A DNA stretch of 64,000 bases from Papilionanthe hookeriana x Papilionanthe teres (taxonomy: Eukaryota; Streptophyta; Magnoliopsida; Asparagales; Orchidaceae). Below, piece by piece: positions 52,736 through 63,872 of the stretch. The position numbers and the translations under genes were made by a program. The notes beneath the pieces were generated by a model that was not told the DNA's origin, searched no databases, and saw only the letters and a list, made by a program, of their open reading frames with translations. Each line of letters starts with the position of its first letter. Position 1 is the stretch's first letter. The stretch spans positions 7,015,419 through 7,079,418 of the forward strand of contig CM040429.1 in assembly GCA_022702705.1 (NCBI GenBank), written 5' to 3'.

Positions 52736-52882
52736 CTGCACATTTGTATAGTACTGTTCTGCTAAATCATGTGGACAATGAGCTGTCAAGAGGCCTTTAG
52801 AGACAAAATGAACAAGGAAGTCATCACCAAGCTTCTCATACATGACCTTCTGAGCCAATACAATTTCCCCAAGAAGAACAAG
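52736..52882 (-). CDS. Exon of an unrecognised minus-strand gene
   Basis: There are 49 whole codons between TTTTCCTAG and GTTTAT, reading LVLLGEIVLAQKVMYEKLGD, then DFLVHFVSKGLLTAHCPHDL and AEQYYTNVQ. The peptide is hydrophobic-helical, like one repeat pair of an armadillo/HEAT-type solenoid. I do not recognise the protein family, and the fold is inference only. Confidence 0.7.
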
Positions 52883-53145
52883 CTAGGAAAATAAGAGTAT
52901 ATATTCAATGAAAGGCACTTACGAGAAGTATAGTAATTAAGGAATGTAAATAAATAATTAAATTTTATCACTATTTTCATTTCCAGATAGAATGACCCAA
53001 AGCACAATAATAGATACATTGTATTGAGATCAACCGTCCATTTAATCCTAGAAAATGCGTAAACTTCTTTATGGATTGAAAATCATATAATGAAACGAAA
53101 TGCATTCAATCATTTATGTTCCAACCATTTTATTGAAAAGAGTAA

Positions 53146-53384
53146 GGGCTAATTACACACATGGCACTGGAAAAATTGCTATTTAAAAAAACTAACACCA
53201 AGGTGATTTTTTAAACTACGGAACCGATGCATTTATGCGTGGTATGTTCAAATCATTAGAATTTTGATAAAAATGAAAAACATGGGCTGTTTATTGACAT
53301 TTTAGTGATAATTTGAAAAATGGATGAAAGATGCGTTCATTTTGTAAATAGTAATATTTTAAGTGGTATGTATGTAATTGCCCC
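53146..53384. mobile_element. Foldback MITE, family A-like, diverged copy
   Basis: GGGCTAATTACACACATGGC at the left and GTGGTATGTATGTAATTGCC at the right share the ends of family A, while the middle is largely different. Confidence 0.55.
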
Positions 53385-54039
53385 AAAGCACGAATAAGTG
53401 TGGGAATTAATACCTTAAGAGCGTGAGATAGAGCAAAACTACATGAACGAAGAGAAACAATGAGATCTTAAGGATTTAACCAAACAAGTATCACATATTA
53501 GCAATTTTAGATGTCAAAAAGAAATAATTTTTGATACAACGCACTGGACTAAACCTAGTAGAATGTTAAATGGAGAATGATGATGGTCAATTTGTCTTGA
53601 TGCATAGCTTTATCAAAAAAGATTCCGAGGGGTAACGAGCACAAGAGAGTCATGCTATATGAAAAACGTAAACAATAAATGAAAATATTATATTTCTATT
53701 CATGCAAAGGAAACTCAGTAATTCTTGAGAAAACTACAAAATCTGTCACTTCATACTTCATTCCAACAACAAATATCACGCAGCCAACCACGAACTTCAG
53801 CACAGCTGAGAACCAACCACCCATATTCTATGTACGATGTCTTAATGATTACCAAAGCATTTTTGTTCAAACTAGCATCTTTATGTTATTTCATCTCTTC
53901 AAACACTTCACGCAAAAAAATATTTATTTAAAATATTAGTCATCAATCACAAAATGACATAGAAAAGGGTTCTTAAGAAAAAGTTAAATTTCTCACAAAT
54001 GAGAAGTAAGGAAAAAGGAGGACAGTCATTCATTCTTAC

Positions 54040-54179
54040 AGTATTTGCATCATTGAACTCAAGCGACTTGTCCAAAACACTGTACAGGCAGCAATTAGTT
54101 GCAAATTTCTCAATAATGAAGTTTCCAAAACCAGGAACCTGGACATGAATGATTTCATAGATTAGTTGACACGCTATTT
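54040..54179 (-). CDS. Exon of an unrecognised minus-strand gene (most 5' exon seen)
   Basis: After a CTTGTAG acceptor, two bases and 46 codons read IACQLIYEIIHVQVPGFGNF, then IIEKFATNCCLYSVLDKSLE and FNDANT, with a GTAAGA donor. Joined to 52736-52882 and 51755-51844 it gives about 125 continuous codons without a stop in good phase. Earlier exons should lie right of 54180, but none is evident up to 60 kb. A family-A MITE ends 47 bp upstream of the acceptor. Confidence 0.7.
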
Positions 54180-54226
54180 CTACAAGTAGACGTCTCAAAA
54201 GATAGGAACTCAAGATAAATTACAAC

Positions 54227-54470
54227 AGAATATTTACAAACATACCACTCAATTCTTATGTATTTACATTTCTAACACCTAAACTTCAATTTTTACATAT
54301 ATGTCATCTTACACATGCATGAAAAGATGTATGTCACCTTTTAAAGTTAAAATTGTATAGTGTTTTTGATGTGATATAAAAGATTCGAGTGGTCTAAATT
54401 TAAAAAACTAAAGTTTAGGTGTTAGATATGTAAATAAATAGGGAATAGGTAGTATGTATGTAAACGCCCC
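54227..54470. mobile_element. Foldback MITE, family A, copy 10
   Basis: Starts AGAATATTTACAAACATACC, ends ATGTAAACGCCCC, with flanks AATTACAAC and AATTACAAT matching 8/9. Both arms are well preserved, for example CACCTAAACTTCAATTTTTA facing AAACTAAAGTTTAGGTGTTA. Confidence 0.9.
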
Positions 54471-54705
54471 AATTACAATCTACATGTTAACAACAGGAAG
54501 AAAAACATGTAAAGTCTAAATGCCGGCACACCTACAAAAGTCCACGTATTATGCATGTTATCAGTGCAGTCTTATGTCATATGAGTGACGACGTCAATTT
54601 AACATCCAAGGTATGAAGCATGAACATTCCCTAACAACTAATGCCACGATGGAACAAATGAACCCTAAAAACAACTTGACACCAAGACAAATATTGACAT
54701 TGGAG

Positions 54706-56565
54706 CGTCCTGCAACAATCCCGGGTTAAGCATACTGCGATCCCAATCGCGGTAATTCCACGAACGGTGAAATCTGGGCTTCCATAATTGCGGGTTTAGA
54801 GGGACGGGTGCGCCGACTCCAAAATTTAGCATATCTTTTATTCCTTTTTTATTTCTTTCATATTTTCTATTTCTCTATTTCTAATTAAGTTTTTTGTGTG
54901 GAAATTATTTATATTGTTGTTATTTTGTTGGTTTAGACTTCTGCCTTGTTTTAAATTAATGGGCCCCACAAAAAAAAATGCTTTGGTTTAGACTTCATGC
55001 AGGTTAATCTGAAGCCTAATGTGTCTTATAAACCATGGTTTAAAATATATTTTTGTTCCCATGCCATGGTGACTCACAATATTGACCAACATATCTTATA
55101 AACAGTTGGATAGGTCAGGCACCCACGAATCAACCTCCTAAAGCAGGGAAGATGCCAGGAGGTTGCTGAAATTCCAAGTAAATTTCGACTTGCAAATAAC
55201 TTAAAATATGAATTTTTTGAACTATAAAATTGCTTAAAATTGAACTATTTGAGATTATTTGGATTTGCAAAAAATGACATAAATCTTGGACTATCTGGAC
55301 TTGTAAATTGTGAATTTACATCGGCTTAAATAAGAAATACATAAATTGGAGCTAAATTCAACCATATAATTATCATTTTTAAATGCTAAATCGTGACTTA
55401 ATATGCACTTTTGCCACAAAATTCACAATCTACTTACTAGCGAACCGAAGGCGGTAAAATGCTCAAAATGAAGCTTTGTGTGCAGTACAAATCATAACAT
55501 TCACACAAACTTTCAAAATTATTTTCAATGACTCTTACTTAATGAACTCGTTGCCGAATATGCTACTCTAATTCACAAGCAGACATAAGGTGGTCTTTTG
55601 AAACAGCCAAAATATGATTTTGTGCATGTTGTTAGGTTAAAATTAACACAAATTGTCAAAGTTTTAGAATGATTTTGCCACCAACTTTGCAATGTATGTG
55701 CAAGCGAACAAAAGGCGTTAATTGTGATTCAATGATATAATATCCACAAAATTTCATTATCAAATGTTCTTAAAATTGACATAAATTTCATGGCTATTTT
55801 AAACTCAAACAATATGCCTCAAAATTTATGTAAATCTTTCAAGTTTCAAACAAATAACATATCACACTGTTAAGGCATATGTGAGCATCACAAAGAATCC
55901 TAAAATGTTTTATAAATATATGCAAATTAAATATGCGGATGCATCAAATATTCTATAGTTATATCATCTAATGAAAATATACAAGTGTGCTATATAAAAG
56001 AATTGAGAAGAATGAAAGTTTATCATTTGAATGCTTTGAAAAATATGTCTAAGTTATTTTAATAGTTCAACTTAATGAAATGGAAAACCGCATGTGCTCT
56101 ACCAAATTGATTAATGTTTAAATTTCAACGGTTTGAGAATGTTGAACGTTCACTCACTTGATCTAATAAACGAGCAAAATTATTTTAAGAAAATCTATAA
56201 TTATTTTAAATTTAAAGCCCCGCATATTTAAAAATAAATAAATTCAAGATAATCAAATCATGCATTCTTTCAATTGGGCCACCATATCTATAGGGCAGGG
56301 CTGTAAGTTTCACTCAACCGTGAGAGCATCCCGCTATAGTCCTGAGATCAGCATACAATAATGCCGATTGTGGTAATTCCACGACTGCAAAATTTGGACT
56401 CCTGTATTTGCATGTTCGGATAGGGAGGGGAGCGCCAACTTCCAAAATTTAGCATATCTTTTATTCAATTTTTATTTATTTCCTATTTCACTATTTCTGA
56501 TTAGGTTATTCTATGAGAACTATTTATATGTTGTTATTTTAATGGTTTAGAGATTTTTTGCTATG
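54706..56565. mobile_element. Pair of ~240-bp direct repeats, probable short non-autonomous LTR element
   Basis: Repeats at about 54706-54950 and 56322-56565 share GGTAATTCCACGA, CAAAATTTAGCATATCTTTT, TTTCTATTTCTCTATTTCT-like and GTTGTTATTTTGTTGGTTTA-like blocks. The 1.37-kb interior is AT-rich without coding sequence. Ends, primer site and target duplication are not resolved. It could also be two dispersed solo copies. Confidence 0.5.
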
Positions 56566-56621
56566 TTTTGAATTTATGAAAATTGTAATCTTTGTTTTCT
56601 ACCTTAAAAAGTATTATATTT

Positions 56622-58679
56622 TGTTAGAAGTTATATTAGGAAATAATTTATTCCTATTAGAAGTTATGAGAATTATATTTATATACTTAGATTGAATTTA
56701 TTTTCTTTCCTATTTTAGATTTATCTTCTTAGATTGGATTTATTTCTTGTCTTATTTTAGGCTTTCCTAATTTATGTTGTTTTCTTTACCTCAAAGTAAT
56801 TATTATGAATTGATTAAATTAAGATATATATGTTATATTTTCTTTCATATTATTTCCCTTTTCTTGTCTTTCCTATTCTAAGATTCATGTAAGGGTATTT
56901 ATACCTTTTTTTCATATCAATAAAATAATTCCGCTGAATTCTGAAAATTAACATGATATCAAAACCTTGAGAGAAACTCTAGTCTTCTGCCACCGGAAAC
57001 TTCCTATTCCCTACAGCCGACAATCTTTGTCGTGCTGCAGGTCCTTCCTCCACCTCCTCTTTAAAGTTTTTCAACCGGAAAACTTCTCTCTCTACAGGCC
57101 CCGCCGCTGAAATTTCCTCGTGCAACCTTTCCCGTCGTCGAATTCCCTCCTGTAGCCTTTCCCTCCGTTGGAACTCCTTGCAGAAATTAGCTGCCATTAT
57201 ACACTTGTCGTCCTGGACTTGGGTGGCACCATTGTTCCAAGGTCCAGTGATCATGTTCCCCGGCCCAGTGAAGAGTCTTGCCCAGTGGATCCATAGATTA
57301 TTTCACCTGATAAGAGTAAATATGTGAATATTAGACACTTAAGCTGCAGAAATATCTAGAGGACGTACCTACAGAAGAACTTCCTAGAAACGTGCTTCTC
57401 TCATTGGATCGACACACAGTCCAATTTGTTTTTCCAGGCACAAGGCTTACAGTTATCAGCATTTATGGTGTGCTCCAAGCATTTGCAGTTAAAAATAAGT
57501 TGGGAGTAAACAACCTTACATTAGGGTTGTTGTTATGGAACAAAAAACATGAAATGAGCTCAAATGGGCCATCCACCTTCACTTTAGATGAGCAATTGGA
57601 GTTTAAAGTTTTCTTATGCAACGACCCTCTAAAACCTTTTCCTATAACAGGCCTCCTCCGAAGCGTTTTCCTGCAGCAAGCCCTATGGAACTTTTTCCTG
57701 TAGCAGACCCTCCACTGGAGCTTCTCTCTGCTTTCCTCTATAGCAGGCTCTCCTTCAGAGCTTTTGCTTGCAACAGGTCATTCTCTAGAGCTTTTTCCTA
57801 TATCAGGCCAATCCCCGAAGCTTTTTTCTTGTAATGGGTTCTCCTCCGAAGTTTTTTTCTTGCAATGGGCTCTTCTTCAGAGCTTTTTCCCGCAACAGGC
57901 TATTCTCCAAAGTTTTTTCCCGCAATAGCCCTATCCAGAGCTTGTTCGTGCGGCAAACGATCTTCCAAAGTTTTTTCCTGCAGCAAGCCCTTAGGAGCTT
58001 TTTCCTACAGTAATATCTTTTTTGGAGACTTTTCCTACAGCAGGATCCTCCTCCGGAGCCTTTTCTGCAGCAGGCTCACCTTCGAGGCTTTTCCTGTAGG
58101 TTGTATACTTCCCTGCAAATTTTCTTGTAGCATTACTTGTAGGAGCATTCAGCCTACTTACTGATACTGCAGAAACTTATAGTCAAAGATAACCGCAGTC
58201 AACTATATCCTAAACGCTCTTGAGGATGATTACCGAGTACGAGATGAAGACTTCAAGTTCCATCTCACAAAAAATCATACTCGCCCATTGTTTGATATTT
58301 TCAAATCCAAGTTAAACATAGTTTTCAATCATGATTCAACTTGAGGGGGTATTAGAAGTTATATTAGAAAAAAATTTATTCTTATTAGAAGTTATGAGTA
58401 TTAGATTTATTTAGATTGGATTTATTTTCTTTCTTATTTCAGATTTATTTTCTCAGATTGGATTTATTTCCTATTATATTTTAGGTTTTCCTAATTTACG
58501 TCGTCTCATTCATCTTCAAGTAATTATTATGAATTGATGAAATGGAGACATATGTGTTTTATCTTTCTTTTCATGTTATTTCTTTTTTCTTGTCTTTCTG
58601 ATTCTAAGATTCGTGTAAGGGTATTTATACCCCATTTTCATATCAATAAAATAATTCCGCTAAATTCTAAAAATCAACA
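56622..58679 (+). mobile_element. Short non-autonomous copia-like LTR element with internal minisatellite
   Basis: LTRs 56622-56953 and 58350-58679 (332 and 330 bp) share GTTAGAAGTTATATTAG at the start and TAATTCCGCTGAATTCT-like text at the end. Flanks TATTT (56617-56621) and TATTC (58680-58684) match 4/5. A primer-site-like TGATATCAAAACC follows the first LTR, and the polypurine tract TTGAGGGGG precedes the second. Before it, PLFDIFKSKLNIV ending at a TGA resembles the end of copia pol. The rest of the 1.4-kb interior is a minisatellite and leader, so the element depends on another for movement. Confidence 0.85.
57620..58130 (+). repeat. ~36-bp minisatellite inside the copia-like element
   Basis: Variants of TCCGAAGCTTTTTCCTGCAG followed by CAGGCCCTCC recur about 14 times with a period near 36 bp. 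In one frame this gives a 12-residue repeat of the type PPPELFPAAGPS, for example RFPAASPMELFPVADPPLEL. Stops break the frame several times. Confidence 0.8.
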
Positions 58680-58684
58680 TATTC

Positions 58685-59690
58685 TTTCCTTTTGCAAGTG
58701 ATATGTTTGTATCTTACTCAAAAAGAGGTGATAAAACTTCCTCGCCACCCAAAACGTTACAGATTCGGAATTCCCTTCATTGTTTTCAGACGAGAAAGTC
58801 ATCGAACGACACCTATCCCCTTTCAAATACCATTGACCTCACATTGTTTTGTTCCTCTTGTTATTCCATTACTACCTCCCTTCTAAATCCATTCCCAAAA
58901 TATCTTATAGGAGCTCTAGAATGGTATCGGATATGTTATCAGACATGTTATTAAAAAGTTTGACATTTATTGGACATTTCTTCGCACAAACACAAACAAA
59001 TGGAGACTATAAACAAAACACAACCAAAAGATTGATATATATATATTCTAAATCTTCCCTCTCACTCTTCCTCTCTATCATTTCATCTTCATAGCTTCAC
59101 ACTAGACATTTTTTTGGTCCCAAATATTTTTAGATTGGCATGCTTGAGTCCCACTTTGCTATTTTAATCAAGTTGAGTGTTAAATAAGGCGTTAACTCTA
59201 GTTTATGAAAATGAATTTCTACTTTTATTACCTTAACATCAAACATAACTCCCCATCAACTTGGGGCATCTTCTACTCTCTCACTCACTTCATGGTGTTT
59301 AATACAATGTTTTGGTATCACCTGTTACCCTTACATCAGTCCTCAATTGTTATCAAGATCAGAGAACATCAAGGACATGTATATTATGACAACAAAAACT
59401 AGTTTATAATGTCAAGCATATAATACTATTTCTAGTTAATATATAAGGAAATAATGAAGAGAATATCACTTGAGCACTGAAATTTAGTCGCATAAATCAA
59501 TTATTTCATTAAAATTTATTCCTCGCCTCTCCATCAATGGGAAAAGAGAGCATGATATCTTAGAATGAATTTGGAACCAAAAAAGAAAAGAAAACAGAGC
59601 AACACAAAGAGAGAGAGAACTCGAAAAGAATTATAGAAAGTACACTAGTATGAATTGCTATGCTTCTCCAAGTCAAAGGAGATTGATGCT
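58685..59690. other. No gene seen
   Basis: AT-rich spacer between two retroelements. Short frames are present but have no recognisable content. Confidence 0.4.
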
Positions 59691-59770
59691 AATAATGAGT
59701 TGGAGCCTTGTTTAAAGTGTTATAGAAAACTTTAGAAAAACAATTAGATATGGCTCATATACCAGAAATT

Positions 59771-59945
59771 GATCTCTTAGAGTGAAGAGGTGTGTCCTTG
59801 GAATGAAGAGGTGTAATGTGTGTCTCTTGGAGTGAAGATATGTCTCTTGGAGTGAAGAGGTGTATCTCTTGGAGTAAAGAGATGTGTCTCTTGGAATGAA
59901 GAGATGTGTCTCTTGAAGTGAAAATGCGTGTCTCTTGGAGTTAAG
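59771..59945. repeat. ~22-bp minisatellite in the copia 5' LTR
   Basis: About eight variants of GTGTCTCTTGGAGTGAAGAG are arranged head to tail, with units of 19-24 bp. In other retroelement LTRs such arrays hold transcription-factor sites. Here that is only a suggestion. Confidence 0.85.
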
Positions 59946-60157
59946 TGGGTTGGGGGAGCGGGGGTGTTTTTTAATAATTTTATCTGTGGGTTTTATTTAT
60001 ATATTCGGTGTGTAATTCTATGGGTATGTACTGAACTTTTCTTCTAGAATAGTGAAATAGCCGCTCTACTCCTGAGGACGTATGCAAATTGCCGAACCTC
60101 GAAAAATCTCGTGTTCTTGATATTTTTTTTCTTCTTCTTTGGATTTTCCACTTCAAT

Positions 60158-60170
60158 TGGTATTAGAGCC
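60158..60170 (+). other. Primer-binding site of the copia element
   Basis: TGGTATTAGAGCC is one base from the standard initiator-tRNA-Met site and lies at the LTR end. Confidence 0.85.
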
Positions 60171-60499
60171 ACATTGGAGATCAAAGAGGAAGAAGAAGAC
60201 CGGCAGTTTGCGGTAATTTCAGTAAGGCAGTTCACAGAAGAGTTGGTGAGCGGGCTTCAGGGAATTCGACGAGAAGGTTCAAGACAGTTCGGACCAGGCG
60301 ACGACACAGAGGAGTTTGACAGTTTGGAGCAGGCACGACGACATGCGAGCAGACATCGTTTCAGCAAAGCATCGGTTGATTTCGACTGATAAGGTGGAAC
60401 ACGATCGATTCGGGAGATAGTTTTCGTGAATCGCAATGAGTAATTTCAGATGGCATTGTCCGGTGCAATATTTGAAGTGGTGCAATACGATTGAACTGA

Positions 60500-61191
60500 G
60501 AACTTCAGATTATGGCAAACAATGATGAAGGATTTGTTGGCACAGCAAGGGATCTTCAAGGCTTTGGTAATATGGAAGATGAAGATTGAGAAAAATTGCA
60601 ACAATGAGCAGCAGGTACCATACGTTTATATCTGGCAGATGAGATTATGTATCATGTTATGAATCTGAAATCTTCAGGAGAAGTATGAATGAAATTGAAA
60701 ATTCAGTTTATATCCAAATCTATAACAAATAAACTGTATCTGAAGCAAAGACTGTATGTGTTGAAGATGCAGACAGACTCTGATCTGGCGCAACACTTGA
60801 ATGTCTTCAATCAAATAATCATAGATTTGACACAACTTGATGTGAGTATTAAGGATGAAGTCTGAGCAATGATTTTGTTGTGTTTATTGTCTTCTTCATA
60901 TAAACACCTGGTGACTACTCTTACATGTGACAAACAAATAATCAAAGTTGATGAGATTACTGCAGCATTGTTGACACATAACCGTTGAAGCAGAATGCAG
61001 GGGAAAGCTCTTATGGCGACAATTTACATGTTAAGAGTAATCAGGATTGTGGAAGGAAGATAGAAAAGAAGGTTTCTGGAAGGCAAAATTCCCGATCAAA
61101 ATCTAAAGTCAGAAAGACGATTCATTGCTATAAGTGCAAGAAATCAGGACATATGAAAAGAGATTGTCCAAAACTTAAAAAAACAGACTGA
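60500..61191 (+). pseudogene. Copia gag with CCHC zinc knuckle
   Basis: The capsid part reads LWQTMMKDLLAQQGIFKALV, then SKSITNKLYLKQRLYVLKMQ, LAQHLNVFNQIIIDL and LLCLLSSSYKHLVTTL, the UBN2-type gag order. It has in-frame stops (for example after IKDEV). The open frame 60985-61191 ends with the nucleocapsid C-YK-C-KKSG-H-MKRD-C at 61126-61167. Confidence 0.85.
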
Positions 61192-61284
61192 TGAGAATCG
61201 TGATGTATCTTCCAAGTCTGTGAATGTAGTGCAGAATGACAATTCAGATTGCAGTAATGGTGATATATTTTTAGTTACATTAAC

Positions 61285-61365
61285 TCAGTCGAAGAATGTA
61301 TGGATTCTTGATTCAGGATTCTCTTATCACATAACACCCAACAGGGAGTGGTTTATCTGATTCTG
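61285..61365 (+). pseudogene. Copia protease region
   Basis: WILDSGFSYHITPNREW at 61301-61351 holds the active-site DSG. The usual alanine after it is replaced by phenylalanine. A stop follows soon after. Confidence 0.8.
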
Positions 61366-61376
61366 GTTCAGTCTAT

Positions 61377-62480
61377 TTGGACGATGATAGATGTTGCAAT
61401 CTTGTTGGTATTGGTGAAGTCAGAATTAAGACGTATGATGACACTGTCAGAATATTATATTATGTCAAGCATATTCCAGATTTGAAGAAGAATTTAATTT
61501 CCTCGGACACTTTACATAGAAATGGTTTTATTCCTAAGACAGATGAGGATAGAGAAACCATCAAAATTGTTAAAGGTGCATTGACTGTGATGAAAGGAAA
61601 GATCACTGCAGGTAATATCTATAAACTATTGGGGAATACAGTTGTAGGTGGAGTTCACTCTGTTGAATCATATGATGATAATACAAAATTGTGGCACATG
61701 CGTTTGAGTCATCTTAGTGAATGTGAGATGGCTAAATTGTATAAAATAAATCTGTTGCATGGTGTTAAAAGCTGCAAGCTCGATTTTTGTAAGTTTTGTG
61801 TTCTTGAAAAACGGACCAGAGTTACTTTCTCGACTGGTAAGCACAAAACTAAAATGATTCTTGATTATGTGCATTCTGATGTATGGGGTCCTACTAGGGA
61901 ATCATCATTGGGTGGATCTCTATATTTTGTTACTTTTATTGACAATTTTTCTAGAAAAGTTTGGGTGTATTTTTTGAAACAGAAATCTAAAATTTTCTCC
62001 AAAATTTAACTTGTGGGAGGCTGGGGTGGAGAACCAAAATGGTAAAAAGATCAAGTGTTTAAGGTTTGATAATGACATTGAGTACAGATTCACAGTTTCA
62101 GAAATTTTGTCAGGAGCATGGGATTCAGAGGAAGTGCGCAAGACAACACAACAAAATGACATTGCAGAAAAGATGAACAAGTCTTTAACTGAAAGAACAA
62201 AATGCTTGAGACTGAATGCAGAGCTTCCTAAAAGTTTCTAGGCAGAGGCTGTGAATATGGCATGCTACCTCATAAAACGATCACCTCGGACATCATTGGG
62301 TGGCAAGGTTGTAGAAGAGATATGGACAGGTAATATAGTTAATTTTGATAATTTACGAATTTTTTGTTGTCCTGCTTATGTGCATGTACCTGGCGATGAA
62401 AGATCAAAACTTGATTCAAAATCCAAGAAGTGTATCTTTCTGAGTGACAAAAAAGGTGTCAAAGGATACAAGTTTTGAGA
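61377..62480 (+). pseudogene. Copia integrase
   Basis: The open frame 61377-62009 contains the GAG-pre-integrase and zinc-binding part (LWHMRLSHLSECEM, then DFCKFCVLEKRTRV, an HHCC arrangement) and the catalytic aspartates in YVHSDVWGP and FIDNFSRKVWVYF. After a shift the frame 62011-62241 carries CLRFDNDIEYRF (normally LRTDNGGEY), and 62251-62478 the MACYLIKRSPRTSL and FGCPAYVHVP-type region. The breaks inactivate it. Confidence 0.85.
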
Positions 62481-62789
62481 TCCGATTATAAAGACGTTGA
62501 TGATCAGTAGAGATGCAACTTTTTATTAGCAGTCTATATTGCAGCAACATCAAGACAAAGTGACACAGAATAGTTCCAATTCTGATATAGTGCATAGTGG
62601 AAAGTACAAATCCTACATCTTGTGAGTCTATTATAGATGATTTGCAAAATTTTAATCTAACCTGAGATAGACAGAGATGCACCAATATAAGACCTCCCAG
62701 CATATTGGGTTTATAAAAACTTAGCTTCTTTTGCATTTCTCATCAGTAGTAATGATCCAACCAATTTCTAATAGGCTATCACTAGTCAT

Positions 62790-63872
62790 GAGAAAGAGAA
62801 ATGGATGGTTGCAATGGTTGAGGAAATGAAGTCTTTGCAGAAAAATCATACATGAGAGTTAGTTCAGCTTCCTGTGGGAAAGAAGACTATTGGATGCAAA
62901 TGGGTGTACAAAAGGAAACCAGCAGTATCGGAAAAAGGAGAAAACTTCAAGACTCGATTGGTAGCAAAAAGATTTTCACAGCAGAAATAGATAGATTATA
63001 ATCAATTTCTTTCTCCTGTGATCATACATACTTCAATTAGGGCAGTGCTTGCATTAGTAGCTGTTTGGGATCTGCATCTAGCGCAGATGGATGTTAGAAC
63101 TGTATTTTTGCATGGTGATTTGGAGAAGCAAATTTACATGGAGCAATGACATGATCATTTTGTTTGTAGGTTAAATAAATCATTGTATGGGTTGAAACAG
63201 CCTCCAAGACAGTGGTACAAGAGGTTCGACTCATTCATGATTCAAATCGGCTACAAGCGATGTGAGTATGATTGTTATGTTTATGTTAAGAGCTTTAATG
63301 ATGGTTCTTTTATTTTCCTGCTACTGTATATTGATGATATACTGATTGTTGCAAAGAATATGCATGATGTTCTTGGCTTGAAAACTTTACTAAGTCAGGA
63401 ATTTGATATGAAAGACTTGTGTACTTCAAAGAAAATTCTTGGAAATATTCACCGAGACAGAGGCTCAGGACGATTGTGGTTATCTCAACGGGACTATGTT
63501 GAGAAAGTGTTAAACGAGTTTGGAATGAGCAAAATAAAGCATGTGAGCACTACATTGGCAAATTATTTTAAGTTTTATTCGGATCAGTGTCCTAAGACAG
63601 ATATGTAAATTGAAGAAATGACAAAGGTTTCTTATGCTAATGCGGTTGGCTGCTTGATGTATACTATGATATGTACTCGTCATGACTTGACTTATGTTGT
63701 CAGTCAAGTTTGTAGATACATGTCTAAACCTGGAAGGCGACAGTGGAAAGCAGTCAAGTGGATTTTCAGGTATCTGAATGGGGTAGATTCGGACATGAAA
63801 TTATTTTTGATAGTAAAAAAAATGATCTTTTGGTTGTTGAATATGCGAATTAAGACTACGCAGGTGATTTGA
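62790..63872 (+). pseudogene. Copia reverse transcriptase
   Basis: Blocks in order are VEEMKSLQKN, GCKWVYKRK, KTRLVAKRFSQ, QMDVRTVFLHGDLEKQIYME, then a stop. The open frame 63183-63608 reads SLYGLKQPPRQWYKRFDSF and the intact catalytic LLLYIDDILIV (YIDD at 63327-63338), then EFDMKDL and LSQRDYVEKVL. After another stop, YANAVGCLMYTMICTRHDL and RYMSKPGRRQW complete the C-terminal end. Confidence 0.9.
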
